From: Trogon surrucura
Lineage: Eukaryota > Chordata > Aves > Trogoniformes > Trogonidae
Direction: 5' to 3'
DNA length: 64,000 nucleotides
Assembly: GCA_020746105.1 (NCBI GenBank)
Contig: CM036620.1
Span: 39,769,206 to 39,833,205 of the forward strand
Shown here piece by piece: positions 37,779 through 52,306 of this stretch. The stretch's first letter is position 1. Each line of letters starts with the position of its first letter. The translations under genes were made by a program, and so were the position numbers. Below the pieces are notes generated by a model. That model was not told the origin of the DNA, did no database searches, and saw only the letters and a list, made by a program, of their open reading frames with translations.

Positions 37779-40700
37779 TTTACAGTAATTATCTGATTTC
37801 TTCAAAATAATCTCATACTAGAGACGAACAGTACCCTTGGTACTATACAATAAAGGGTTTGCCTTCTTTGTGATCACAGAGTAAGCAGCAAATAAAAATA
37901 TGAGAGATGCTTGTGTCTTTGTCTTGCTTTTCACTGGTGGATTCGGCCTCTCTCACTAATTTGTTGCTTTCTAAGGTTTCCGAGTGGAAATCCTGAGCCT
38001 ACTGAAGTGAAGTCATAGGAATTATAACTTCATCCCAAGCTTTTCACTGGAAATGTATACATCTTACACATATCTTCTGTCAGAGATTATTCAACTCCCT
38101 TTCTCTTCAGCTGGTGACAATTTAAGTGTGGTTTTAATTAGACATTCTCTTTTCAGTGGTGTGCTGGGAGCTCCAGATCTATGTTCTAGTCCTTTGCAGC
38201 TGACTACTGGCCTTATATGATGATCCTCACTAAAGACTTTGTGGACACTTCTGAGTGTTTAAAGCAAGACTTTAAGTTGCAGAGAAGTTTCCTATTATGG
38301 AAAAGTGATGTAATGTCAGTGGAACACTGCCAATTTCTCTCTGCTCTTTTTATTTATATTAGCTGCATACCAAAGAAAATGTCCCATAAAACATGACTGC
38401 TCCTTGCTATATTTAGCCAAGCTAATTTACTAAAACCAGGAGATCTTGTTTATATGCAATGGAAATAATTATGAAAATATTTGGGGGCATCTTACTTGAA
38501 ATAAAACAGGTTGAACTTGGGAAAAGTGAATACCAAATTTGCTCCTGGTGCATAGAAAGCCTCTAGGGTATCTTTAGTATTTATACTTCCATCATATGCA
38601 TTTCTGTGCTGAAAAACATTGTTTAACATTTTAATTGAATTATTTTGCTGATTGAATAAACAACATGAAGTAAAAGGAAGGTATTTATGTTGATCTGGGG
38701 CTCTTTAGTGTTAGCAATGCAGATATCCTCACATTTAGCCTATGTGACTGAAACCGGTCTTGCCATATGCATTCCAGTCTGATCTTCTGGTCCAAAATAC
38801 TTGTATTCATCTTCCTATGGAATACATTACAATATTGTGCACTTTTTTTGGTTGTGTTTAAAATCAGTCTGGCATATCTTTTGTTGACTACCTTCTCTGA
38901 CTTTCCTTTAGGACTACATTTTAAATGAATCTCTTTTTTAATGAGGAAAATTTTTTTTCACTGGTTTATGTTCAGCTCTTTGTTCTACAACTGATGCTGT
39001 TGAGAAATAGTCACAAGATTTATTCCTGACTCTAACAAGGTTACTTCATAATGTTGTTAAACAATTTGACCTTTTCTATTAATTTTACTCCTACATGGTG
39101 ACCCTAGCTGGGTGTGGTAGCGTTGGAACTATGGATCCTCCCTGATACTAAATCCGCCTAAAAGAGTATTCCCCATCAAGAGTAGCTGCGTACATTTGTT
39201 AGCTGCTGATAAATAAGAGCTGTCATACTAGTTAACTACATGTTGCACATGAAAAAAAATTTTGTGCTTTCAAATTAATAAATTAAATGTTAAGTCTACT
39301 GTGGTTGTTTAAAAATGGGATGTATTATGAGATCTGCTGTTGACTCATGAGCTACTAAGTTGTGGGCAGGGGAAAGAATTTTGGGTAGTGTTATTTTTAT
39401 CCACATTACTGAGTATGTGTTGAACGTTTTATGTGTTTTCTGCTCAAATCTGAGTCGCCTGTCTTCATTTTGAAGCCTGTGCTTTATTGGGATGACTTTT
39501 AAAGATGCTTCTTTAAGAGAGTCTTCATACATTCTGACATTTAGCATGTAATTTACACACTCTGAAATGCACTCCAGAGATTTCACTGACTATCTAGGAG
39601 GCTGTCCTACCACTCATGTGAGATGCCAAAGATGAGATGATGAGAACATTTCCCTATGTGTCTCCTTTTGACTAGAAGAATTAGAGCAACATGACAGCAA
39701 ACTGAAGTGCTCCAAGATCAGAAGAAAAAAGCAAATGCTCTTTTAGGTCAACCACAAATCAAGTATCATTATTTTACACATCTGGAGCTTGTTTTGAAAA
39801 TATAAAACTATTTAATATATAGAGGATTCAAAATGATTGTGAGATTCTGTTGCTATTTCCAAGTATGCAGAGCTTTTCTCATTCATTCTGAATGATTCAT
39901 TAGGGAAGTAGATCATGCTGCTAAAAAATCCTGAGAAAAAATTTTAAGTCAACCAAGGGTCAAAAAACATTTCCTGCAATTATTAAGTATGTTAATCAAG
40001 CTAAGCCTTTTGCCTTAGATATTCCTCTTAATTTCAAATATGGGATTTTAAACATAAGACAAATTTAAACAAAACAAAAAACCTTGGATCATGAGATACC
40101 ATTTTTCGTATTAAGCTCTTGAGGACAAAAGTTCTCCCTAGCGTAGAAGATCAGACATAACTAATCTGTGAAGTATTGCCTGGACAGTGTACAGCAAGAA
40201 TTATTTGCTATCAATTCTTAGTAAACTTTGTTTCCCCTTTTTTAAAACTAAGGCCTGGTGGATTAGCAATTATTTAAGTAACTTCAATATTAAAGTCTTG
40301 AAATCCATTTGGAAAACTGCAGTCTCTGAAGGTTTATGAAATGACTGAAAAATGGACAGCTTCAGACAACGTTGCCTTTGGGGCGTGAGAATGTAATTAA
40401 TGTGGTAGGACTAAGCGCATGGGCTTCTTAGAGTCTTGGCATGCAAAAGAGGCTGACTGTAAGGGAACAACTTATTTTCCTCCAAACAAAAATACTAAAC
40501 AGTTCAGCCTTTCTTGCAAATCTGGGTACTCCCTTTCCCTGATATACAGGACAACTGGTCAGGAACATAAAGGGCTTTGCTTTATTTTGTTCTCTGTGAC
40601 AAAAACTATAATATTTTTAAATGCTCTCTGACGTCTTCAGCTTTTTTTACTTTCTTTTGATCATTCCTTGTTCTGCAGAAGATTATAATTGTATTTTGTA

Positions 40701-43700
40701 TAAATGGTCTAATGGATTAGCTGACCTTGGATAATCCAGATGCTTTTGTTGCTGTAACACTGCTGTTCAGTGCTGTGTTTGAGGTTTCTTCCTGAAAGGG
40801 AGAAGGAATGGAGGGATCCTTCCACCAAGAAACAAGATCAACATACTGTGTAAGTTTTATTTGTGACTACAGAGTAGTCTTGAGAACCTGGCCCAGAAAC
40901 ACAAGGGTCGTGTGGATTCTAACACCTAGAATAACTCCTTCAGTTCATCTTGGAAAACTGTAGTGGTCAGGGGTGTTTTAGGCCACTGTTTTCCTGAAGA
41001 GCGAAGCATACTTGTCTAGAGAAGCCAGTGTACAAAGTGAGGTAGAGGGTAAAGTAATGATTTTTGGTATCGTGTACCCTAGGTAGTGCTTCTGGAGCTC
41101 ACAAAGGGTGGTTGAAGAGGTGGTGATAGACCAAGGGAAGAGACAGTGAGACAGACTAGACAACAGAGGAAGGCCACTGAAAAGAAAAATTGAAGGCAGA
41201 CAAGCATTATACCATGATTATTGCTGAGATGAACAGAGGATTGTGTAGAATCACATGGTTCATGCAGGAAGGAGAACCGTGTGATCCGTACTGATGCTGA
41301 CTGTAGGGCTACCAATTTTGGTACTGTCAAAATTTTTCTGTCTTTGAAGTAAATTACAAGTCCAAAATTACAGTTTTGATAAGGAGCGATAGGTTTTTTT
41401 TATTAAACCACAACCAGATAAGATTTTTCTTTTTTCTGTCTCGGCTATTTGTGAGGTAAAAGATAGTGTGGAGTCCAAGCTGTCGTGATACTTGAAGAGA
41501 AAGTTTTTACATACAGGTAGTGTTGACTTCAGTGTGAAAGATGTGTATTGTTACTTTTACAACTTATTAGCACTTACAATAATGGAAGCAAAGCATGGAT
41601 TATTATTTTATTTCAATTTACTAGCAGTGATTTATCAGTAGTTTCCAAATATAAACTAAGTACTCTAGTTAAGGAAACAATTTGTATCTATTGGGCACAC
41701 TACTAACTATTCCATGTAAAAACTTTTTTCAAAAGGGACAAAACATAAACTGCTGTTGGTCAAGAGAAGGTAAACTAAATTGACGTTCACTGTAGGAATA
41801 GATAAACCACTCATCACCCATTCTGGACTGTTCATTTTAACATAAATTTAATAAATAAACATGGGAAAATATAACTCGGGACCCTCAAATCAGACAAGTG
41901 CTCTTTCTAGGCCGGTCTTCGTTTTCCAAGAGTGTTCAGCTTCAGGGTAAGAAGGTGTGTGAGTCGTCAGAATAATGAGTCCACAGAAGAGAGAATCTGC
42001 CTTCGTAATTGTCAGAAAAAAAGGGATTTAAACCTTGAGGAATATACTTTTCTTCATAACTAGGTTTTTACAAAAATGACTAGCTGTGATCAAACTGCAG
42101 ATAAACAAGTCACGCTTGTTTTGTCTCTGAGGTTTTTCCTGCAGGATAGAAGGACGGAGTGGAATGAATTGAATTCTGGAGGTCAGGTGCAGGCAATCAG
42201 ATAGTAAAATCTTTTCTACAACATAAATAATAGTAAAATTGCTGTCTAGGATGGGTCTAAACATTGCCTCTGAATGTGTAAATGCTAAATAATATGCACA
42301 ATACCCTATTTTTTAATATATTATGCAACGGTGTGCTGTACACTTAATATATTTCAAGAAACCTGTACATTAAGAGATTAATTTTCAACATATTTGTTTA
42401 GAAATTAGGACTTAAACAAAATAGAAAGCCAGAATCTCTTCTGATATACACATTTTTGAAAGCATTCTAGCTTGTATGGTTTAGTTAGACACCTCATGCA
42501 AGTTTATACACCTACTCTCTACATACAGCTGACATTAGTATATAGTACACAGAAACTCGACTGGCTCTTTAGACTGAAAAAACATGCCAAGGGTATGATA
42601 TTTACACCACACACTTCAGAGTCACTTGAGTTTGGGGATTTGTCACTTTGGACTAACTCTAGTCGGCTCCCATGGACCGAAGCCACTAGTGGCTGGAGTT
42701 TATTATGTTTGTTTCACCTGACAGGAAATTCATGTTCTTGAGGGACTTTTCCAGGATCCGAACAGGGGAACAAGCAAGTGGGGACAGTTGGAGATTTGCT
42801 CTAAAGGCACTTTTCTGATCAAGGCTAAAGCACAAATGCAGATGTGTCCCTACTGCCCTCTTAGGAGGCGTGCCAGGCTATGTCGTTCCTTGGTTTTGGC
42901 CAGTCACCACGTTGGTTACTGCTTTATTCGGTAAAAATGAAACTTGGTCCTTGCTCATGTTTCCTGTGGGTGAGAAGGCTGACTCCTTTCACTGAGAGTG
43001 AAGCAAGATTCAAAACACTTTTAGAGGAGGGACCAGCACTTTAGAATCACTGGCACAGTATTTGACTATAACAAGTGTTTATTGTCGCACAGTTCACCTG
43101 TGTGATTCCTTCATTTTATGTCATTATACATCACTTAAGGCACAGCTTACTGTGTCTTAAGTAAGAAGTCCTTATTATGTAATTCTCCTATATTTAGGGT
43201 TACTTGATATATTAACAAAAAAGTGGTTCATCTTTACGGAATATATTTTAACTCAAAAGTACGAAAGCAATTATTTGCTCTATCATTTATACGTAAGGTA
43301 TTCCATTTAAGCTTTTCAGAGTAATGCACTGCACAGTTAGCTAGCAGTTAAATGATAAATTCTCACTGTAAAATCACTTAATCTCTTTACCAGGGCCAGC
43401 ACAAGAAGCTAACTGAAGTTGAGCATCTGCGTCCAAATGTGTGTAATTTCTGGATATGTTGTTTCTCTTTGTGATGACAGGGAGCATGATTAGTTCTGGT
43501 CAGGTCTGTTCAATCTGTTCAGGAGCAGAATATATTCTCAATATTTAAAAATAAATTTTCACTGCTGTGACATTTGTGTACTATGGGTGGATTTTGCCTT
43601 TGCTCAGTAATTCTGCTGATAGGTATTAATTTTCTTGGTTTTATGCCAAGCAATGGGGAAGTTATAGTGAGGTGTAGAAATCACTCATGAAATAAGGCTA

Positions 43701-46700
43701 CAAGTCTTCTTAGTCCTTAGGATTTGCCTGAAACACCTTCATTATAGTGATGTTTATCATGCAGTTGTATCTAAGGCTGCTTTAACATCATTTGTCTATT
43801 TCATACATTGGGGAAGATGCCTTTTAAAAATAAACAAAAAAAATAACTCCAAACTCACATTTCTGAAGTACGTGTCTGGCTAGATAAGAAGTGACAGTGC
43901 CCTATAAACTATTTTACTTTCAGAATTAGTCCAGCAAGGTGAACGGAGAACTGTATCTTAAAAGATTGTTCCTGATACCAAAGAGGTCACAGGAGTATTC
44001 ATTGGGCAGGTATCACTGACATCAGTGAAAGTTGCTGCTAGGAAAAAGTTATGATGAACCAAAAAGGTGTTAGCAGTCTACATGAGCAGATAAAGTTATG
44101 CCCACTACTACTATAGCCAGCTTTACAAAGATTTCTTTTTGTTCCTGTAAATGCAGTAGCTGACATAAGTTACATTTGCCAACCAGTCAAATGTTTTCAT
44201 TCTGCTAAGATATTGCATTGCTGCTGTTTTGCTGGTGTGATGGCAGGTTGAACTTTTTATTTCTCTCTGTGACAAGTGTAGCCCACAAGGAGTCTGCTGG
44301 GCATGAACAGACTGAGCGTTGCCAACTCTTTGCAGAAATATTTATGTGCAATGCTGCAACACGTGCAAACACTGGTGACACTTTATATTTTTTACCTTCT
44401 GTTTCTTTGCAAAGAAGTGAATATTTCACTTAACCAGAGCTTTGTCTATCAGCTAGCCTGTTTGGGGAAGAAAGTTGAAGCAATTTGCCCTTACCTAAAC
44501 AAGCTTAACTGCAGCTGGAGCCAAGCAGCTGTGTAACATGGGAGAGGCAGGTGTTTGTTCCCTGTTTCAGGTTCCAGAGAACAATAGAAGAGAAACAGTG
44601 AAATGTGGTTGTTTCTTCAATCAGTGCATGAGATGGGTTTCACCAGAGCTTTTAAAAGGCTGCCTAAGAGGGCATCTGGGAGGGAAAATCCTCCCAATAC
44701 ATCTGCAATCCCTAATATGTCAGTAACTTCAGATACCCTATGAAGTTTGCAGTGTGCAGCATGATTAGGTAGTTATTCATCCTTTTAACTATCTTTCTTT
44801 CCACTGTCATAATTTCACTGAGATTACCAGCCTAGACTTTATGACAATGACATAGCACCCTGGCACTGGAACGAGTACAAGATATAATTCTGTTAGGATT
44901 GCCTTGGTTGAACAAGTATCACAATGGTTGTAATACTGTTATTTTCAGTTTCCAATGTTCTTGAGAACCAGGCTGAAAAATTATTACTATCTTTAATGGA
45001 TGCTGTTGCTTCCTGGTGCTTCTCCTCGTTCTGTAAAAGTTGGTATATGTTGTTGATGGGTTTATGTTTTTGTATATAGAAGGACTTCAGCAAGAATGGT
45101 TGCACTTCTGGTTTCTTGCTAGTACAGTTTTTAAAACTTAGATACTTATTTTTGTCCTCATATTTTCTTTGAATATATGCCAATCAGCACAGAACATAAG
45201 CTTCCATGTGGTATAGCATGGTCAAAGGCAGACATGTTTGTCCATCTACAGCCCTGTTCATTCGTGCATTCCAAGTCATGGTTTCCTACACTTTGGCCCA
45301 ATTCAGCTGAAAATTGGAAATTGTATTGCTGTCAATGCCTTGTTACAATTTCTCTGTTAATAACACAACACTTTTTACTTCCTTTATCAGTAAAACATGT
45401 TACCTGTGCCTTTTTTTAACTGTTAAATCTGTCATTTGATATTCTGTGCACTAGTTATGTAACAGTATTGAATTACCAAGCCAGACAGAATTTCACCTAC
45501 CAGACCCATTTGTCAGACTTAAACCTACCAGATACTAAGTTTAGCCTTTTTGCTAAAGCCGCATTGTGTCTTTATGACTTTGTGCTCTTCTGCACATTCA
45601 TTGTTCCCCAATTTCCTCTCTTTCTGTACCCAAACTAAACGTGTTATCTCACTGGTGCACGTTTTGAAAAATGTCCCTGCAGTGGTACAGAGAGATAAAA
45701 AATGGTTCCTGTCTCTAAAAGAATTGCTTGTGTTCACTGAATACTGGCCCTGCCACTGCTTTTGCTTTCCTTAGTGCAGAAATTACTTCGATGATTTGGA
45801 CTGATAATGAAACCATACTGGAAAATGGGCACAGGTACAATTGCCACATTTTAGGATAGACAGAAAAGTTATCAACAGCCAAATTACAGTGGGATTTCCT
45901 TACAAGAGAGTTCACAAACAATGCAGGTACAATGTAGATGGTTTACGTTTCTCTCCTGTATGTATGAAGTTTCTCAGATGAAAAGTCAAGTTTAGTTTCA
46001 CAGTGTGCTCCCGAGACAGTGCCTGTGTTAAGTCTTGTACCACACTGATTTTTCTGAGAGTGCCTTAGGTTTCAGTGAAAGTAATTATAAACACTCCTCT
46101 TTATTAACCTGAAATATGGAAAATGTTATTTGTCATGAATCTGCGGGTTTTTTTCAAGTTGCTGAGCTTCGAAGGGCAAGTAATAAAAATGTCAAAAGGT
46201 TGCAGCTGGTGGAGACGATTCCTAGTTATGGCTCTCCAGTTATTCAGCATGAGGCTCAAATTGTAGTGACAATCTGCATCCTCCCCAAAATCCGTTAGTA
46301 CAGACAAAAAATACCTCTGAATGTTTGCAGGGTGAAACCTAAACTAGTGCTGGCTTTTGTTTCTGCCTGCCCCATCCTGTTTAATTTTTAACTGATAATT
46401 CTAGTCTTACAGAAATGTGAACCATTGCAGGATTTAAAACAGTCTTTATTTCTTTCTCACAGTGTATGGGATTGTTCAGCATCAGGAAACTTAGTGCTCA
46501 AGTAAATGTAATTGTATAAATACAGCCTGAAGGCTGTCTGCCTTTGGAATACTTTTCAGTTTTTGTAAAAAGGGATGTCTGTTTTCCCTTTATTTCAGCT
46601 TCTTGCCTTGTCATACATGTACATTTTTAATATTTCTAAAAACTAGTAAATATTCCTTTTGTGGAGAGTTTAGTTGAAATTACTTTTGTACTTTTGAGTA

Positions 46701-49700
46701 TTTGCTTTCAGTACAGCCGGTAATTAAATCACTCCTGGCTTAAGTGAATTTTTCATGTTTAACAATGCTCAACCATTGATAAATCTGGTAGAAAACCTTA
46801 AATCACATTAGAAATTTTGTCACAGTACAATTCCAGGTATTAGTGACTACTGTCAAATTTCGAATGCATTGGTGCGTGCATTTCAGTCTCTTAAACAGCG
46901 ACTGTCAGAAGAAGTTCAGAAAGTTACTTATTTTCAACAGCACCGTTGATACCAGTAGAATTCAAATGTTGGGTTGTAGGAAGCAAATGGAACATTGTGT
47001 CTAAGATGTAGCTTAACTGCCACCTGGCAAGTCTACCTAAGAGCCACAGATACCAAAGCACAGTGAATCTCACCTGGTGAGGGAACTGCAGCAACTCCCA
47101 AGCTCCCACCGCTTCCACTTCTCCCTTGCTTCTCTGCCTACCAGCTATCCAGCTGGGCTGCCAAGGAGCTAAAGAGATACAATTGTATGTTATACATTCT
47201 GATTTTATTACATTAATAAATTATGAAAAAATACTCCACCCTGGATTTTACTGCATAAATATCTAAGTACAGATATAAATGTAACCAACTGCATACATAT
47301 AAAACTAAATCTAAACATAGATACGTGGAAGTCAGTGTTACCTGAGAAGAGCCCCTGCCTTTTAATACAGCATGTTGGTGACTGCTTCCCTTTTGGTAGA
47401 ACTCTGGCGTGATTCTGAATCTGTAGCATTGAGTTAGAAGCTAGATCTTCATTTGAAGGCAAATGTCATGGACATGGGTAGGTGTTACCCCCAAATACAA
47501 ATTTGCAGGTTTCCTGGTGTTGGCTTCAAATCTTAATTTAGAAAACTAGCCCGAGCTTTTAAAGTTGTGGTTCGTTTTGATTATTTTCCTTCAAAATATT
47601 CCTGTACTTTCATTTCAGAGGTATGTTTTGCATATTGCCTTAGAACTGCACCGTCTCTTCCTCAAAGGGCAGATTGCTGGTAGTATTGTGAAGGGACCAG
47701 TCTGCTTTCGCTCGGGAATGAATTGCAGCAGAAGTGAGGCCATTAATCTTCCATACATGAGATAGACAGGACTCTCTCTTTCAAACAAAAATTGCTTTTC
47801 TTTGTCTGCTTTCCATTTGCTCCTTTTCTTTTGTCAGCAGATCAGGAGGGCCAAAATCAGGAATTTCAGGAAGTTATAGCAGTGGAAAATTTATTTAATC
47901 TTTGTTCTTTATCTGGAGTGGCGTATTTCAATCTACTTAGTATATTATTTTCTAAAACACCCAATAAGCTTCGATGCCTTTGCCACACTTCGAGTTTGAC
48001 ACTAGCTGGCTAGGGTTCATTCTGTGTATGACTGATTCCCTCAAGACTTGGACAGTGTGCACCTCTCCTGGGAGAGCTTCCCCCTCTGAGATGGGCAGCC
48101 TGCACAGAAGGGCTTCCATACCAGTTTCTGTGTTTAAAGGTACCCAGACCAGGTTACACCGAGGAGTGAATGATTAGACTGCATATACTTGGCTGCTTCC
48201 CAGAAGAGAAATACATATTTTCTTTCCTTTTTATGTTCTTCACAAACCCAGAGACGTAAGATAAAAATAAAGCTGGTATGGTTCCTAATACCGGGAACCT
48301 GTGACTGAGCCTAGCAGAGAACTTTCAGTACGAAGGATTTATTGCACCCCTGAAAATGCCATCTGCCATCTGCTCTGCAGTCAGTTCCTGCCGGGACTTT
48401 CAGAAGGGTGCAGCCCTGTGTCCGGGCCCTTGGAGTTACGGCTCTTGGCGGTGGTTGTTACCAGTTCTCAAAGTTGAGGGATTCTCTATTAATTTTCAAA
48501 GCAACGTGACACAAAGAAGATAAGGGGAAGGAAAAACATTATAAAAATGGGATAAAAAGATAAAACAGCCTTTTATAATCTGAACCAAGTGCATACCTCA
48601 GAACGTGAATTCTTAAGTAACTATTAAATGAGCCATATTCCTTAGAGCAGATTCTGTCTCTTTCTACTGTTTTCTCATACAATCAGTCTTTTGCTTTTAA
48701 ACAGATAGTCTTCTGTAGATGTCTACCAAAACCCCTAATGTCTCTAGTGTTCCCTTTGAAGATCTGTTTTCAAATGTTTCTTGCTATCATTTAACTCTGA
48801 AAGTCATCACGTTGCTGAGCAGGTCCCAAATGCCCAAAGCTGAACCTGTGCACCCAACTGTTCTTACAGGCAGTGCAGGCCAGAAACTTCACCTTGGTTG
48901 CAATTAATGTCTGCTTCCATTAAAATGTTACTGCTCTATTGCTTGCATTTCTTTAACTGTTTTAGCATACCTATTAGAACACCTGAAAATGTATGTAAAG
49001 ATCTTGGTTAAGAATATCTAGTAATGAAAAAAAATAAATCACAAATACTGAAGCAGACCTCTTGAAAATATTTCTGTACTGCTAGTCCTTTTCAGTGAGC
49101 TGTTGAAATTCAACAATATTTGCTTTACCCTAGTTATGATTTTTTTAATTACTTACTTTTGTCATTCATTGATTGAATTTTACTAAAAATTTACTTTGAA
49201 ATGTTTATTCTTACATTGTTACAATTAATTATTTGGCAAGACCAAAAACTCTGCGTGAAAAGTTTTATTCTCTATTGTTCAAACAAGTTTGATGCATTCC
49301 CTGAAAGCATGTGTGCCCTTTAAAACACTGGGATTACAAAACCTATTTCAACTAATTGGAAAGAGGATGTAATTACAATTAAACTTGTTTTTCCTGTAAT
49401 CTCATCCAAACCCCAAACTTTTTTAATTTCCTTCTTTGTTTCTCTACTGATGAGGGCAACATGGCAAATTCCCTTGCATAATTTTGACTGCTGGGCTCCC
49501 TCTATCTCTGTATCTGTGGCACAGCTGTGTTATCTTTCAGGGACCTACCTATTTAGAGCTTCCACCACTGTCAGTGTCATTGTGAAGGGATGCTTGTGAA
49601 TTGATTATTTTTATTCTTTTCCTTTTTTTTTTCCTCTTTCATAATGACGCCTCCCTAGGGTGCATTTGCTCAAGAAATTAGTAAGTGTAGGGCAGTATCT

Positions 49701-52306
49701 GCTTTTACCGGAATAGCTCTGAGGTGGAGAAGATTCCTTTGCAGACAAGCATTGCGCATTTTTACCACTGAAATGAAAATTTGCTCTAAGAAGGACTTTG
49801 TGTTTTTTGCTATGTGGACTGATGTGATAACGATTATGTCTGCGTGTCATTTTTCAAGCAGACACGCGCGTGCTTTGTCTGGACCCTAAGCTGACCTAAA
49901 GCTCTGCAAAAGGAATTAGTGCTGTCCTGAGTTAATAAACCCCGATTTACAGGAACGTGTATTCCTGTGGCTTGAAGTTAAGCTTAGTGTGACAACAGAG
50001 CAACCTCCCACTTGCCTGCCAACCTTCTGTAGACACACCCCGAGTCTGGTTTTGTGCCCGGGTTGTTACAGCAGCGGTTCAGTGGCAGGCGCTGTAGTAG
50101 CGCGCTGACCATTGACAGGGCCATAGATGGTCATTTGTGTTATGCTCTTGGCTGGGCACGCCGCCATGGGACTTGGCAATGAAAATAAAAAAGTCCCAAG
50201 ACAAGACACTCTAACTTGTTTTCAGCACATGTTGGGTAAACACAGGCGCGTTGGAGACGGATGAGTTTCTTCTATATTCAACACACCATTTACAAGACCA
50301 TATTTCCACCAGTTTGTGTTTTAACCTTAACCTCTCTGTGATAACTAAAAAAAATTATTGGGAGGGACTATGATGGGAAATAAAATATGTATTGTTTGTA
50401 AATAATTTTAACAGTACATCTGCAAACAGTCTGACTAAAGACACAGAATGAGCTGAAAGTAGTAATCTTTACAGTCTTTCTCTTTCCCATCAGAGGTGAC
50501 CCCAAATATTTCTGTCATCAGCCAAGAGAGCCAAATGATGATGGGGAACTAAGGTTTTATTGCTTTAGGCTATTTGGGGAAAAGAGGCTTTCATATAATT
50601 TAGCAAAAATTGAAGAATAAGGTTCAGCCAGTGTCTGATGGAATAAAAAGTTGAATTGATAGGGATTTAGAGTCTCTATTGTCAGCCTTCAAAAAATGAA
50701 TTATAGAATTTACAAGTGAACTGCCACATTTTGATATTCTTGTTGCTGGTTTAATTAAAAAGGAAACTGAAATCTCCTTTTAAGTACGGAAACGTGTTGT
50801 TTGTAAGGTGGCTGATGTTGCTAGAATTGAACCCTCTTTATGACAAAAAAAAAAAAGCGCAACTCTTAAATGTCAGTAACTGATCTGTCAGTTTTCTGTG
50901 CTAAACAAGCTTGCTCCCCTTTTTCATATCTAAACAATCTCCTTTGGCCGAAGATCATAAACAGAATTATTGTCAGAAAACATTTTCTGGGAAACATGGA
51001 TGATTGGAATATCAAAATTAATCTTAGACTGGAAAATCTGATGATATTGCCATTTCTAATCTTGTTGCTACCAACAAAAGTATATTGTGGTGCTGGAATC
51101 ATACATTCATATGCTGTGCGTTAAGCAGACAGCTTCTAAAATTTCTGCTTAAATACCCTAAATTATATATAAACAATGACACAGTTGTATATAATAAAGT
51201 ATTTATATATTAAATATACAGAAAAGGTATATGCGTATATGCTGAAACTTTGTGAACATCTGGAGTACTGAGATAAAGTTATGATTTCCAGCTGGAACAT
51301 GACTATTTTTAGGCAAGTCAATCTGATGTATTTTAAGATGATAGACCACACAGTTAATTTTGATATCAGTGTCATTCAAATAACTGTATTGTGGACAAAA
51401 AAAAACCCCAAACAGTGCATGGTCTGGTTTGCTTCACTGCTAAACATTTTACTTTATTATATTTTAAAACTTAATTAACGGTTTTGAGTGCTCTCATGTA
51501 TTATATTTTTAGTCTTTTTCGTTCTGCTAGTGAATGTCTGCATTTCTAAAAGATTCTCATTTCCACTTGAGCTGATTGTACTGCAGTTAGTAAATCCTCA
51601 GATGTGTATTCAGTTTCTACTAAGACACATCTCAGGACCTACATTTAAGAATAAAGCCTAGAAAAATAAAAAGCGAGACTAAAGACATGGGGAAACTCAG
51701 TTACCATTTTCCTAGGTTAAAAATGTCTCTTGGAAGTCGTCTTTGCTCATCTACAGATACGTGGGTGGTTTTAGCACAGAAGTTGGTCCCTTGTCTCCAA
51801 GTACCTCATGAAAATATGGCAGTAATTAGATGTGTCTGATGTCTGACAGGCCCACAGAGGCTACAGCAGAAATCAAGGCTGAAGCTGTTGCTGGGTAAAT
51901 ACCTGGGGCTTTTTGCTGAAATACGACCATTGAATGAAATAGGCAAGAAATGGAAAGAAACCTTGTTAAGAACTTCTGCATTTATATCATTACTTATATT
52001 GACTGGATTGCTCCTGTAAAATATCCTAAGTATCTTCATATTGTTTTAAAATTTGCCTTTTTTAAGAATTGAAGGTTCTGTAAATTTTATTACGCACATA
52101 TTTCCCCCCCCCCCTCTTCCCGAGCTCAAAACCCAGACTTTTGTAGCCTTGTTTTCTCTCTGAAGAACTGGGCCTATTCAAGATATGCAAATGCTTTGAA
52201 CTGCCCCTGCCTTCTGATTTTCCTCCACCACAGATCAGTCGAACTTTTACCTCCTCCCCAACCAGCACTGCATGTCTGATCATCTCTTTGTTTTTCCTTC
52301 CTACAG
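37779..52306 (+). other. PALLD: Large intron before the PALLD exon
   Basis: No further exon, CR1 copy or RNA gene was recognised. A small locally CpG-richer area at about 49860-50260 holds a 45-codon ORF (50127-50264) with a perfect GCCGCCATGG context at an internal Met. A C11 run (52104-52114) lies 0.2 kb before the exon. The intron ends with a good polypyrimidine tract and CTACAG at 52301-52306. Confidence 0.65.

Noticed and set aside
44047..44060. Third copy of the AGTTATGATGA repeat
   Set aside because: Only about a dozen bases match the pair at 19056 and 21857, with no extension. Chance is enough.
50088..50108. REST/NRSF (RE1) element
   Set aside because: GGCGCTGT and GCGCTGA half-site-like strings are present, but the spacing is one base off the canonical motif and the second half is imperfect.
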